A stretch of DNA of 64,000 nt, taken from NCBI GenBank assembly GCA_947450325.1, contig CANFUT010000006.1, positions 1-64,000 of the forward strand, in the 5' to 3' direction. Position 1 is the stretch's first letter. Every line of letters begins with the position of its first letter. Of this stretch, positions 54,568 to 63,938 are shown one piece after another. This DNA comes from Flavobacteriia bacterium. Lineage in GTDB: Bacteria; Bacteroidota; Bacteroidia; Flavobacteriales_D; Crocinitomicaceae. The notes under the pieces were generated by a model. That model was not told the DNA's origin and did not search any database. It saw nothing but the letters and a program-made list of their open reading frames with translations. The translations under genes were made by a program, and so were the position numbers.

Positions 54568-57012
54568 TCAATATAGAGCTGGATATTTTGAAGGAGAAAC
54601 CTCACTCATCATTCCATAAACTTTTTCAAAAATATCGTCAATACTTGGTTTAGAAAAATAATCACCATCTGAACCATACGGTGGCCTGTGATCTTTTGCA
54701 CTCAATGTTTCTGGGGCAGAATCTAAAGTAAAGTATGATTTTTGTTCAACTAAAATTTTATCCAACATGTAAGCCGTTGCTCCTGAACTTACGTCTTCAT
54801 CCACAATCAATAAACGATTTGTTTTTTGCAACGATTTACCAATTAAGTGGTTGATATCAAATGGAATTAACGTTTGTGCATCAATCAATTCTACTGAAAT
54901 ATCATGTTCAGCCAATAATTTACAAGCTTGCTCACACAAGTTGAAAGTTGAACCGTAAGAAACCAATGTCAAATCAGCACCTTCTTGAACGATTTCAGGA
55001 ATTCCCAAAGGTGTTTTAAATTCACCGATATTTGTTGGGATTCTTTCTTTCGTTCTATAACCATTCAGTGGCTCAATCACCAATGCAGGCTCATCTCCTT
55101 GCAACAAAGTATTATAAAATCCTGCTGCTTTCGTCATGTTTCTTGGTACACAAACATACATTCCACGCAAAGAATTGATGATCATTCCCATTGGACTTCC
55201 ACTGTGCCAAATACCTTCCAAACGGTGACCACGCGTACTAACAATCAATGGTGCTTTTTGTCCACCTTTGGTTCTGTATTGAACAGTTGACAAATCGTCA
55301 GACATAATTTGAATAGCGTACAACAAATAGTCTAAATATTGGATTTCAGCGATTGGTCTCAAACCTCTCATCGCCATTCCAATTCCTTGTCCGATAATCG
55401 TACACTCTCTAATTCCAACATCAGAAACACGCAATTCGCCAAATTCTTCTTGCATGCCTTCCAAACTTTGGTTTACACCACCGATTTTACCAGCGTCTTC
55501 ACCGAAAATCAAAGTTTGAGGATATTTTTTGAAGATTTCTCTAAAATTATCACGCAAGATAATTCTTCCGTCTTCCATTTTTACTTCGTCAGCATATTGA
55601 GGCTCAACACCTTCAATTTTTACAGCATTGAATGCTGACTCAGAATAAAGATGAGAACTATATCTTGATTTATTGTTTTCGATTTGCAATTGAATCCACG
55701 CTGCAAGCATCGATTTTGAAGCAATATTTTCAGATTTGATTGTACGCAAAACTTTTCTTGCAGAAGACAAAATATCTTTACGAATAGGATCCATCGCTTT
55801 TTGTAAAGTAACAATTTCAGCTTGGATGAATTCAGTATGTTTTGTTTCAGACTCAATTGCTTTGTACAATTGAATTACTTCAGCCAAATCGTTTTTCAAA
55901 CCGTCAGTGAAATCTTTCCATGCGATTGATTTGAAATCACGCACTTCTTTTTTGGCATCTTTCTCAATGTTTTCAATGTCCTCTGGAGTAGCGATCGCAT
56001 TTCCATCAGCATTGAAACTCAAAATCCATTCTTTGAATTTATTGATACAATCAAATTCAGTTTCCCATTTTAATCTTTCTTCAGATTTATATCTTTCATG
56101 AGAACCAGAAGTGGAGTGTCCTTGCGGCTGATTCACTTCTTGCACGTGAACCAATACTGGAACATGTTCTTCACGTGCAATGGCTACTGCTTTTTCGTAA
56201 GTTTCAACTAAATGAGCGTAATCCCAACCTTTTGTAGTGAAAATTTCATAACCAGGTTTGTCAGCTGTTCTTTGCATTCCTGCCAAAGCTTCTGAAATAC
56301 TTCCCTTAGTCGTTTGTTTGTCTCTTGAAACTGAAATTCCAAAACCATCATCCCAAACAGACATCACCATCGGAACTTGTAAAACGCCTGCAGCATTGAT
56401 TGTTTCCCAGAATGGTCCTTCAGATGTACTCGCATCTCCAATCGTTCCAAAAGCAACTTCATTTCCACCATTGGTGAACTTTTGAAAATCAGCTAATTCT
56501 TTCAATTCAGGATGATTTCGATAAACTTTTGAAGCTTGAGCCAAACCAAGTAAACGCGGCATTTGACCAGCAGTTGGTGAAATATCAGCAGAACTGTTTT
56601 TTTGTTCCATCAAATTTAACCAATTACCATTTGCATCTAAATTTCTAGATGAATAATGTCCACCCATTTGTCTACCTGCAGATTGCGGTTCTAAATCAAG
56701 GTTTGTTTCACCATATAATCCTGCAAAATATTGTTGAATGTTGAGTTGACCAATAGCCATCATCAACGTTTGATCTCTATAATATCCAGAACGGAAATCT
56801 CCATTTCTGAATTGTTTTGCTAAGGCGATTTGTGCTAATTCTTTTCCGTCACCGAAAATTCCAAATTTGGCTTTTCCAGATAAAACTTCACGTCTTCCTA
56901 ACAACGATGCTTCGCGTGATAAACAAGCCGATTTGTAGTCTGCAATCACTTCATTTTTGAATGTTTCAAAATCTACAGGGGTAACTTCAATTTCAGTCGA
57001 TTCTTTTGCCAT
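54568..57012 (-). CDS. 2-oxoacid dehydrogenase E1, fused alpha and beta subunits (branched-chain type)
   Basis: An 814-residue fused thiamine-diphosphate enzyme. Residues about 1-400 are the alpha part with the ThDP loop TIGDASTSEG and SVWDDGFGISV; about 460-814 are the beta part (GEDAGKIGGVNQSLEGMQ, REC-type TIIGQGIGMAMRGLRPIAEI, and the C-terminal transketolase domain EPALVIEPLNGYRTKE). The fusion is common in Bacteroidota and is annotated as branched-chain 2-oxoisovalerate dehydrogenase E1. It fits leucine dehydrogenase 3 kb away. E2/E3 are not nearby. Confidence 0.9.
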   Translation of the reverse strand: MAKESTEIEVTPVDFETFKNEVIADYKSACLSREASLLGRREVLSGKAKFGIFGDGKELAQIALAKQFRNGDFRSGYYRDQTLMMAIGQLNIQQYFAGLYGETNLDLEPQSAGRQMGGHYSSRNLDANGNWLNLMEQKNSSADISPTAGQMPRLLGLAQASKVYRNHPELKELADFQKFTNGGNEVAFGTIGDASTSEGPFWETINAAGVLQVPMVMSVWDDGFGISVSRDKQTTKGSISEALAGMQRTADKPGYEIFTTKGWDYAHLVETYEKAVAIAREEHVPVLVHVQEVNQPQGHSTSGSHERYKSEERLKWETEFDCINKFKEWILSFNADGNAIATPEDIENIEKDAKKEVRDFKSIAWKDFTDGLKNDLAEVIQLYKAIESETKHTEFIQAEIVTLQKAMDPIRKDILSSARKVLRTIKSENIASKSMLAAWIQLQIENNKSRYSSHLYSESAFNAVKIEGVEPQYADEVKMEDGRIILRDNFREIFKKYPQTLIFGEDAGKIGGVNQSLEGMQEEFGELRVSDVGIRECTIIGQGIGMAMRGLRPIAEIQYLDYLLYAIQIMSDDLSTVQYRTKGGQKAPLIVSTRGHRLEGIWHSGSPMGMIINSLRGMYVCVPRNMTKAAGFYNTLLQGDEPALVIEPLNGYRTKERIPTNIGEFKTPLGIPEIVQEGADLTLVSYGSTFNLCEQACKLLAEHDISVELIDAQTLIPFDINHLIGKSLQKTNRLLIVDEDVSSGATAYMLDKILVEQKSYFTLDSAPETLSAKDHRPPYGSDGDYFSKPSIDDIFEKVYGMMSEVSPSKYPALY

Positions 57013-57173
57013 AGCTTAAAATAATGAATTGCAAATATACTATTTTCGGCTCTTTTTTTCAAGCTGAAAACATAGATTCTTATCAATCATTCATTGTTTA
57101 TAAAAAGTATGTCGATAAAATGACAGAAACAAAAGAAATTTTGGTGATCAAAATTTGATTAATTGTTTTAAAA

Positions 57174-58478
57174 TCAATCTAGTAATTCTACTTTTACAAT
57201 TCCGTCTCGGTCGATTTCAGTCAATCGTACTTTACGAAACTGATTGATTAAATTTTCATTAAATGGGATTTTGACTTTGACATAGTTTTCAGTAAAACCA
57301 TGCATCACCCCATTTTCTTCTTCGGATTCAAATAAAACAGTTCTTTCTGAGCCTAAATTTTGCTCGTAAAATGCTCTTTTCTTCTTGTCAGAAAGAATAT
57401 GTAACATTTTGCTGCGCTCTTTTCGTTTTTCCATTGGAACAAATTCGCCTAATTTTGGCGCGCCGGTGTTTGCTCTTTCTGAATAAGTGAAAACATGCAA
57501 ATAAGAAATATCAAGGTCCTTGATGAAATTCAAAGAATCCATAAATTCTTCGTCCGTTTCTCCAGGAAATCCAACGATTACATCTACGCCGATGCAGCAA
57601 TCTGGTCTCAATGATTTGATTTGAGCAACTCTTTCTGCATACAAACTGCGCTCATATTTTCTGCGCATTGCTTTCAAAATTCGGTCGTTTCCGACTTGCA
57701 ATGGAATGTGAAAATGCGGAACAAATCTTTCTGCTTTTGACAAGCAAAAATTAATAATTTCGTTGCTCAATAAGTTGGGTTCGATGGACGAAATTCGAAA
57801 ACGATCAATTCCGTCAACTTTATCTAATTTCTGAACCAATTGATAAAAATTTTCATCACCACCTTGACCAAAATCACCAATATTTACACCAGTTAACACA
57901 ACTTCTTTGATATCCGTTTTAGCAATTTTCTCTGCTTCAAAAAGTGTTGATTCAATGCTTGCATTTCTGCTTTTTCCTCTTGCTAAAGGAATGGTGCAAA
58001 AAGTGCAGAAATAGTCGCATCCATCTTGAATTTTGAGAAATGATCTTGTTCGATCGCCAATGCTAAAAGAAGGAATAAATTCTTTGGTTTCTTTGATGTT
58101 TTTGAATGAAATCTGTGCTTCTTTTTTCTTGTCAGATTCAGCGATGTAATTTAGAATATCAAATTTTTCGTTGGCTCCTAAAACCAAATCTACACCCGGG
58201 ATTTGACCAATTTCGACTGGTTTCAATTGCGCAAAACAACCAATAATCGAAACAAATGCATTTGGATTTATTTTGAGCGCTTTTTTGACCAATTGTTTGC
58301 ATTTCTTGTCTGCATTCTCAGTTACAGAACAAGTATTGATTACATAAATATCTGGCGTATCTTCAAAATCAACCTTAGCAAATCCGGCATCTTCGAAAAG
58401 ACGTGAAATCGTGGAAGTTTCTGAAAAATTTAATTTACAACCAAGCGTGTAAAAAGCTACTTTTTTATATTGAATCAT
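57174..58478 (-). CDS. mtaB: tRNA (N6-threonylcarbamoyladenosine(37)-C2)-methylthiotransferase
   Basis: A 434-residue radical SAM methylthiotransferase that makes ms2t6A37 in tRNA. The N-terminal UPF0004 domain has cysteines for the auxiliary cluster (FYTLGCKLN, NTCSVTENAD, SIIGCFAQ). The radical SAM CxxxCxxC motif is CDYFCTFC, and a C-terminal TRAM domain closes the protein. The start is the ATG at 58478. It is oriented with the ABC gene, 96 bases downstream of it. Confidence 0.93.
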   Translation of the reverse strand: MIQYKKVAFYTLGCKLNFSETSTISRLFEDAGFAKVDFEDTPDIYVINTCSVTENADKKCKQLVKKALKINPNAFVSIIGCFAQLKPVEIGQIPGVDLVLGANEKFDILNYIAESDKKKEAQISFKNIKETKEFIPSFSIGDRTRSFLKIQDGCDYFCTFCTIPLARGKSRNASIESTLFEAEKIAKTDIKEVVLTGVNIGDFGQGGDENFYQLVQKLDKVDGIDRFRISSIEPNLLSNEIINFCLSKAERFVPHFHIPLQVGNDRILKAMRRKYERSLYAERVAQIKSLRPDCCIGVDVIVGFPGETDEEFMDSLNFIKDLDISYLHVFTYSERANTGAPKLGEFVPMEKRKERSKMLHILSDKKKRAFYEQNLGSERTVLFESEEENGVMHGFTENYVKVKIPFNENLINQFRKVRLTEIDRDGIVKVELLD

Positions 58479-58574
58479 AATGCGATTGCAAAGTTATTGA
58501 GAAATTTTGAATGTGAAAATTTATCGACGATTTAAAAACAGTGAAAAGAACCAAAAAAGTGTATTCTTTTGTAC

Positions 58575-60332
58575 TTATTTCTCAGAATCCGCCAATTGCT
58601 TTTCATACATTTCAGAATAAATTCCAGCTTTGGAAATCAATTCTTCATGCGTTCCTTCTTCAATTTTAGCGCCGTTTTCTAGTACAATAATCTTGTCAGC
58701 GAATCGCAAGGATGAAATTCGATGACTTACAATTAAGGTCATATTTTCTTTGGATTCTTCGGCCAAAGATCTCAAAATAATATCTTCAGTTTCAGTATCG
58801 ACTGCTGATAAACAATCGTCCAATAAGAGCAAATTGGGTTTTCTCAATAAAGCCCGTGCAATGCTAATTCTTTGCTTTTGTCCACCACTCAAATTCACAC
58901 CTCGCTCACCTAGAATGGTTTCAAAACCTGTACTAAATTCTTGAATGTTGTGGTAGACATGCGCTTTTTTGGTGACTTCAATCAATTCTTTTTCATCAAC
59001 TTCGCGCTCGTTTACACCAAATTTGATGTTGTTTCCAATCGTGTCAGAAAACAAGAATACTTCCTGAGGCACTACGCCTGATTGTCTTCTGTATGCATCT
59101 AAATTGATGCTTTTTAAGTTTTCGTGATTCACCAAAATCTCACCCGATGTAGGATCTAATTGTCGCATTACTAAATTCAATAAGGTGCTTTTTCCACTCC
59201 CAGTGCGACCAACAATTCCCAATGTTTCTCCAGATTTAAGTGCGAAACTCAAATTTGAAATAGCATCAATCCCAGCGTTTTCATGTTTGAATGAAACATT
59301 TTTGAATTCAATCGATGAGATGTTACCCAATGGTTTGTCACTTGTGTTTACTATTTCTGGCTGAATTCTGAGAAATTCATTGATTCTTTCTTGAGATGCT
59401 GCAGCACGTTGATTGATTGAAGTGACCCAACCAACACTTGCAAATGGCCATGTCAACATATTAATAAAGTACACAAAAGCAACAATGTCACCAGGTGTAA
59501 TTTGTTTTGAATAGGTCAATAAACCGCCGTAATAAATGGCCAATAAGTTACTTAGTCCAATTAAAAAAACGATTGTCGGCATAAAAAGCGCGTTGACAAC
59601 GACCAATTTCATTGTTTTTGCTTTGTAATTTTCGGCAGATTCATTGAACTTTTGATTCATTTCCCGTTCACGCAAATAAGCTTTGATCACGCGAATTCCA
59701 GAAAAAGTTTCTTGCACAATGGTTGACATCAAAGATTGCTCAACTTGAACCGCTTTGCTGAATGCATTCATTTTACTGGAGACTTTGTAGATCAGAAATG
59801 ACAAAACAGGTAAAGGTGCCAAAACGATTAATGTCAAACTCACATTAATTCTAAGCATTGTAGTGATGCAAAAAGCAAATAAAATGACCAAGTTGATAGT
59901 GTACATTAAACCTGGACCTAAATACATTCTCACTTGTGAAACATCTTCGGAGATTCTATTCATTAAATCTCCCGTTTTTGATTTTTTGTAAAATGAATAA
60001 TTCAGTTTCTGATATTGTTCATAAACTTCATTTTTTAAGTCATATTCAATAAATCTTGATACAATAATGATTGATTGACGTGTTAAAAAAAGAAAAAATC
60101 CTTTGCCTAGAGAAAGCAGCATGTAGAAGCCAAATAATTTCAAACTCAAAAAGGCAATGTTCTTGAAAGTCTCGTTGGGATTGATATTCCCAATAAAATC
60201 ATTGACTGCTCCTTTGACTATTTTGGGCATTTCTACTCCAAAATAATTGGAAGCAATGATGCAAAGCACACCAAAAAGTAGGCGCCATTTATATTTTATT
60301 AAATATTTGTTGAGATAGCTTAAAGACTTCAT
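58575..60332 (-). CDS. ABC transporter, fused membrane and ATPase domains
   Basis: A 585-residue half-size exporter of the MdlB/MsbA type. Residues about 15-310 are the six-helix membrane domain; 340-580 the ATPase with Walker A GRTGSGKST, signature LSGGQKQR and Walker B LLLLDDCLSAVD, where the usual catalytic Glu is Asp. Two copies must pair (with itself or a partner), exporting a lipid or drug. The substrate is unknown. It is divergent from leucine dehydrogenase with 93 bases between. Confidence 0.88.
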   Translation of the reverse strand: MKSLSYLNKYLIKYKWRLLFGVLCIIASNYFGVEMPKIVKGAVNDFIGNINPNETFKNIAFLSLKLFGFYMLLSLGKGFFLFLTRQSIIIVSRFIEYDLKNEVYEQYQKLNYSFYKKSKTGDLMNRISEDVSQVRMYLGPGLMYTINLVILFAFCITTMLRINVSLTLIVLAPLPVLSFLIYKVSSKMNAFSKAVQVEQSLMSTIVQETFSGIRVIKAYLREREMNQKFNESAENYKAKTMKLVVVNALFMPTIVFLIGLSNLLAIYYGGLLTYSKQITPGDIVAFVYFINMLTWPFASVGWVTSINQRAAASQERINEFLRIQPEIVNTSDKPLGNISSIEFKNVSFKHENAGIDAISNLSFALKSGETLGIVGRTGSGKSTLLNLVMRQLDPTSGEILVNHENLKSINLDAYRRQSGVVPQEVFLFSDTIGNNIKFGVNEREVDEKELIEVTKKAHVYHNIQEFSTGFETILGERGVNLSGGQKQRISIARALLRKPNLLLLDDCLSAVDTETEDIILRSLAEESKENMTLIVSHRISSLRFADKIIVLENGAKIEEGTHEELISKAGIYSEMYEKQLADSEK

Positions 60333-60344
60333 GCGATAAATTCC

Positions 60345-60352
60345 TACTTTTG
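60345..60352 (+). promoter_or_regulatory. Possible -7 element for leucine dehydrogenase
   Basis: TACTTTTG matches the consensus, 73 bases before the ATG at 60426. No TTG stands at the normal -33 distance. The mirror-image element on the other strand is at 60376-60383. Confidence 0.45.
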
Positions 60353-60375
60353 CAACGCTATTTTGATTTGAAAAG

Positions 60376-60383
60376 CAAAAGTA
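60376..60383 (-). promoter_or_regulatory. Possible -7 element for the ABC transporter
   Basis: Minus-strand TACTTTTG, 43 bases before the ABC start at 60332. With the plus-strand copy at 60345 it forms an inverted repeat TACTTTTGC...GCAAAAGTA, so the two start points would face each other and overlap. Confidence 0.45.
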
Positions 60384-60425
60384 GCAATTAGTAATGAATT
60401 TTCGTTCTTAATACTTATCGAGAAT

Positions 60426-61523
60426 ATGTTTGAGGTTAAAGACATCAAAGACACAAATCTGGCAGAAAATCCAGTGATTGCTCAAATGAGCAAATACAAC
60501 CACGAGCAGTTGTTGTTTTGTAACGACAATGCCACAGGTTTAAAAGCTATCATCGCAGTTCATAACACCGTTTTAGGACCAGCTCTTGGAGGAACAAGAA
60601 TGTGGGCTTACAACAACGAGCTTGAAGCATTGAATGATGTTTTGCGTTTATCTCGCGGAATGACTTACAAAAATTCTCTTGCTGGTTTGAATTTAGGTGG
60701 TGGAAAAGCTGTAATTATTGGCGATTCTCGTACAATGAAAACAGAAGCTTTCATGAGACGTTTTGGTAAATTCGTAAACAGTTTAGGTGGTAAATACATT
60801 ACTGCTGAAGATGTTGGAATAGGAACTGCTGACATGTCATGGGTAAACATGGAAACAGATCACGTGGTTGGTTTGGCTGGTAAAAGTGGAGATCCTTCTC
60901 CTGTTACTGCGCACGGTGTTTACGTAGGAATGAAAGCTTGTGCGAAAGAACAATTTGGTTCTGATTCATTGGCTGGAAAGAAAATTGCCGTTCAAGGTGT
61001 TGGTCACGTTGGTGAATATTTAGTTGCTTCACTTGCAAGAGAAGGTGCTGAAGTTTTCATTACAGACATCCACCAAGAAACGTTAGACAGGGTTTCAAAA
61101 ACGTACGGCGCTAAAATTGTTGGCTTAGATGAAATCTACGACATCGACATGGATATTTATGCTCCTTGTGCGCTTGGTGCTACTGTAAATGATGAAACCT
61201 TGTCTAGATTGAAATGTTCAATAATTGCTGGTGCTGCAAACAATCAGTTGGCAATCGAAAATGTACACGGTCAAGCGGTAATGGATAAAGGAATTATTTA
61301 TGCTCCTGATTATGCATTGAACGCTGGTGGTGTAATCAACTGTTATTCTGAAGTAAAATCGTTGTCTTCTGAATGGGCAATGGGTAAAGCTGAAGAAATT
61401 TACACAACAATTCAAAACATTGTTCGTCGTTCTAAAGCAGATAATATTCCAACATACCAAATCGCAAATAAAATGGCAGAGGAAAGGATTGCCGCTATCG
61501 GAAATGTTAAATTACCGATGTAA
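60426..61523 (+). CDS. Leucine/valine (Glu/Leu/Phe/Val) dehydrogenase
   Basis: A 365-residue NAD-dependent amino-acid dehydrogenase, oxidatively deaminating leucine, valine or isoleucine. The substrate domain has GPALGGTRM, the catalytic lysines K82 and K94 (in GGGKAV), and the Rossmann loop VQGVGHVGEYL (189-199). ALGATVND and AGAANNQL near 255-275 are typical. It supplies 2-oxoacids for the branched-chain E1 nearby. nusB follows by 9 bases. Confidence 0.93.
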   Translation: MFEVKDIKDTNLAENPVIAQMSKYNHEQLLFCNDNATGLKAIIAVHNTVLGPALGGTRMWAYNNELEALNDVLRLSRGMTYKNSLAGLNLGGGKAVIIGDSRTMKTEAFMRRFGKFVNSLGGKYITAEDVGIGTADMSWVNMETDHVVGLAGKSGDPSPVTAHGVYVGMKACAKEQFGSDSLAGKKIAVQGVGHVGEYLVASLAREGAEVFITDIHQETLDRVSKTYGAKIVGLDEIYDIDMDIYAPCALGATVNDETLSRLKCSIIAGAANNQLAIENVHGQAVMDKGIIYAPDYALNAGGVINCYSEVKSLSSEWAMGKAEEIYTTIQNIVRRSKADNIPTYQIANKMAEERIAAIGNVKLPM

Positions 61524-61532
61524 AAAACAGAT

Positions 61533-62480
61533 ATGCTAAATAGAAGACATTTAAGAATCAAAGTATTACAAGCACTTTATGCTTATTTTCAGTCCGACGA
61601 GGAAAATTATAGACGTACTGAAAATGAAATGATGGATAACATAGATCGTATTTTTGATTTATATTTATTCTTATTACTATCGTTTGGTGAATTAAAGGAA
61701 ATTGAGTTGAGAAGATTGGAAGAATTGAAATCTAAAATTCGTCCAACTGCTGCTGACTTGAATCCAAATTTGAAGTTTGTTGAAAATAAAGTTTTCGAGC
61801 TGATTGATACAAATGCGCCTTTAAGAAGAGCTTCTGAAGAGAATAAAGTGAATTGGTTAGGTGACGAACACCAAGAAATGTTCAGAAAAGTGATGGCTCA
61901 AATTCGTGAAAGCGAAACTTACTTTGCTTATATGAGTCAAGAGGAAAGCAATTTTGAGAGCGACATGGAATTTGCTTGTGCACTTTTCAAAGTAGAAATC
62001 GCCAATTCACCTTTGATTTACAATTTCTTTGAAGAGAAAAGTATTCAATGGTTAGATGATATCGACCTTGCTTGTTCAATGGTATTGAAGACAATTAAAA
62101 CTTTTTCAGTGGAAGGGAAAAATGAGATTTTACCTTTGTATAAAGATCCTGAAGATGAAAAAGAATTTGTCAGAATTTTGTTGAGAAAAACAATCGACAA
62201 AGACCAAGAAAATTTAGCATTAATTGATGATTTGACAAAGAATTGGGAGTTGGATCGTATTGCCAAAATGGACATTATCTTAATGAAAATGGCGATTACT
62301 GAGTTACAAGAATTCAATAATATCCCTAAAAAAGTTACTTTAAACGAGTACATCGAAATTTCGAAATATTACAGTACTCCAAAAAGCAACGGATTTATCA
62401 ATGGTATTTTGGACAAAGCAGTTGATAGATTAGAAAAAGAAAATAAGATTTCCAAAATTGGAAGAGGTTTAATGGATTAA
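61533..62480 (+). CDS. nusB: Transcription antitermination factor NusB, long form
   Basis: A 315-residue protein with a long N-terminal extension; the NusB core is in the C-terminal half (WLDDIDLACSMVLKTIKTF, then KNWELDRIAKMDIILMKMAITEL and VTLNEYIEISKYYSTPKSNGFINGILD). Long NusB proteins of about 300 residues are usual in Bacteroidota. NusB assists rRNA antitermination with NusE. It starts RRHLRIKVLQALYAY and precedes the DUF1573 gene by 11 bases. Confidence 0.9.
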   Translation: MLNRRHLRIKVLQALYAYFQSDEENYRRTENEMMDNIDRIFDLYLFLLLSFGELKEIELRRLEELKSKIRPTAADLNPNLKFVENKVFELIDTNAPLRRASEENKVNWLGDEHQEMFRKVMAQIRESETYFAYMSQEESNFESDMEFACALFKVEIANSPLIYNFFEEKSIQWLDDIDLACSMVLKTIKTFSVEGKNEILPLYKDPEDEKEFVRILLRKTIDKDQENLALIDDLTKNWELDRIAKMDIILMKMAITELQEFNNIPKKVTLNEYIEISKYYSTPKSNGFINGILDKAVDRLEKENKISKIGRGLMD

Positions 62481-62491
62481 TACCAAATATT

Positions 62492-62887
62492 ATGAATAAA
62501 ATTTTCGCAAGTATTTGTTTGTCATTTTTATTGTTTGCTTGCAGCGACAGTGAAAATGTTGAAGTTGGAAATAAAACTGAAATGGAAGTTCAATCTGTTG
62601 TTGACGCAGGAAAAGTAATGTTGGGCGAAATCGTTCATGCTTCCTTTACTGTTAAAAATACAGGAGATTATCCATTGATTTTAGCTGAAGTAAAAGGTTC
62701 TTGTACTTGCACAGTTGCTGAGTATCCAAAAGATCCGATTGCGCCAGGTGAAAGTGCTACAATCAAAGCAAACATCAAAACCGAAAGAGCTTCGCCAGGA
62801 ACTTTGAGTAAAGAAGTAAGAATTGTTGCAAATACAGAACCTTCAATTACTCCAGTTTTAATCAAAGCGAACGTGATTAGAAAATAA
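62492..62887 (+). CDS. DUF1573 lipoprotein
   Basis: A 131-residue protein with a lipoprotein signal (lipid Cys17, LLFACSDS). The domain is DUF1573: FTVKNTGDYPLILAEVKGSCTCTVAEYP, IAPGESATIKA and ending HANV-type strands, resembling an MSP/Ig-like fold. Function unknown, common in Bacteroidota. It sits between nusB and yajC in one operon. Confidence 0.88.
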   Translation: MNKIFASICLSFLLFACSDSENVEVGNKTEMEVQSVVDAGKVMLGEIVHASFTVKNTGDYPLILAEVKGSCTCTVAEYPKDPIAPGESATIKANIKTERASPGTLSKEVRIVANTEPSITPVLIKANVIRK

Positions 62888-62916
62888 TTTAAGAACAATA
62901 ATTTAAATCAAATAAA

Positions 62917-63189
62917 ATGCAAGGAGGAGCAGGTCAAATAGTAATGTTGTTGATGATTGTAGTAGTTTTCTACTTTTTCATGATCAGACCACAACAGAAA
63001 AAACAAAAAGAACAGAAAAATTTCAGAGCAAATTTAGCTCCTGGAGATAAAGTAGTTACAATTGGAGGAATCCATGGTAAAATTTTGGAAGTTACAGATT
63101 CTACAGTTTTGTTGAATTGCGAGGGAAGTAAAATTCGTTTTGCTAAATCAGCAATCGCTCAAACAGCAAACGATCAATTAGAAGCTTAA
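62917..63189 (+). CDS. yajC: Preprotein translocase subunit YajC
   Basis: A 90-residue protein of the SecDF-YajC complex. One membrane helix near the N-terminus (IVMLLMIVVVFYFFMIRPQQKKQKEQ) and a small cytosolic domain (LAPGDKVVTIGGIHGKILEV). It is the last gene before a hairpin; secDF is not adjacent in this window. Confidence 0.94.
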   Translation: MQGGAGQIVMLLMIVVVFYFFMIRPQQKKQKEQKNFRANLAPGDKVVTIGGIHGKILEVTDSTVLLNCEGSKIRFAKSAIAQTANDQLEA

Positions 63190-63208
63190 TTTTTCTTTTT
63201 TGAAATTG

Positions 63209-63243
63209 AATCGGATTACAGAAATGTGGTCCGATTTTTTTTG
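63209..63243 (+). terminator. Rho-independent terminator after yajC
   Basis: AATCGGA (63209-63215) pairs with TCCGATT (63230-63236), with further ACA/TGT pairs inside, followed by a T run. It ends the leucine dehydrogenase-nusB-yajC direction before the convergent gene at 63246. Confidence 0.82.
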
Positions 63244-63245
63244 TT

Positions 63246-63938
63246 TTATTTTAAGGAGTTGGCTTTTTTGAGTTTTTTCTTCTGCTTTTGAATCTCTCTT
63301 TGTTTTTGTTTCCACTCTTTCATTCTCTTTTTTGATTCTTTGACATTTGCTCGATACTCCTTCATATTGATTTTGTATTGCTTTTTGTCAATCATTTGAG
63401 GTTCTGGATTAAATTCCAATACTTCATCTTGAATCTGCAAAATGATTTGTTCTGTCATGTAATCTTCTCCGGCAGGATCATATTTCACATTGAAATTTTG
63501 TTCCCAAATTTTCCCAATCTGTTCAAACCATTCAGCTTGAAATTTACCTCTGTATTTTTCAATAATTTCAGAAGCAGTCAAACCAGTTTCTCTGTGAATC
63601 AATTTCATCAACAAAACACCATCGTCACGATATAGATCTCTGATTACATAATTATAATCTTCTTTGAGTTTTTCATGTGCTTTCTTGTTGTACTTTTTCT
63701 TTTTTCTTTTGGAATCAATTTCTGCAAGTTCAGCATCAAATTTTTTCAATAAACCTGCAGCATGCAACGCGTAAGGATAAAGTTTTCTGATTTTGTTGAC
63801 TTGTCTCTCAAAAGCCCATTTATTTTGGAAAACAGTCAATTCACTTAATCTCTGAATATGTAATGTATCTTTTACTTGAGCATGTATATTAACACTGCTC
63901 AACATTAAAAATCCAATGAGACAAATTGTAATTTTCAT
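63246..63938 (-). CDS. DUF4294 family secreted protein
   Basis: A 230-residue protein with a signal peptide (LIGFLMLSSVNIHAQ). The middle matches DUF4294: QNKWAFERQVNKIRKLYPYALHAA, and KEDYNYVIRDLYRDDGVLLMKLIHRETG. The C-terminus is very basic (KQKQREIQKQKKKLKKANSLK). Function unknown. It is convergent with yajC. Confidence 0.85.
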   Translation of the reverse strand: MKITICLIGFLMLSSVNIHAQVKDTLHIQRLSELTVFQNKWAFERQVNKIRKLYPYALHAAGLLKKFDAELAEIDSKRKKKKYNKKAHEKLKEDYNYVIRDLYRDDGVLLMKLIHRETGLTASEIIEKYRGKFQAEWFEQIGKIWEQNFNVKYDPAGEDYMTEQIILQIQDEVLEFNPEPQMIDKKQYKINMKEYRANVKESKKRMKEWKQKQREIQKQKKKLKKANSLK

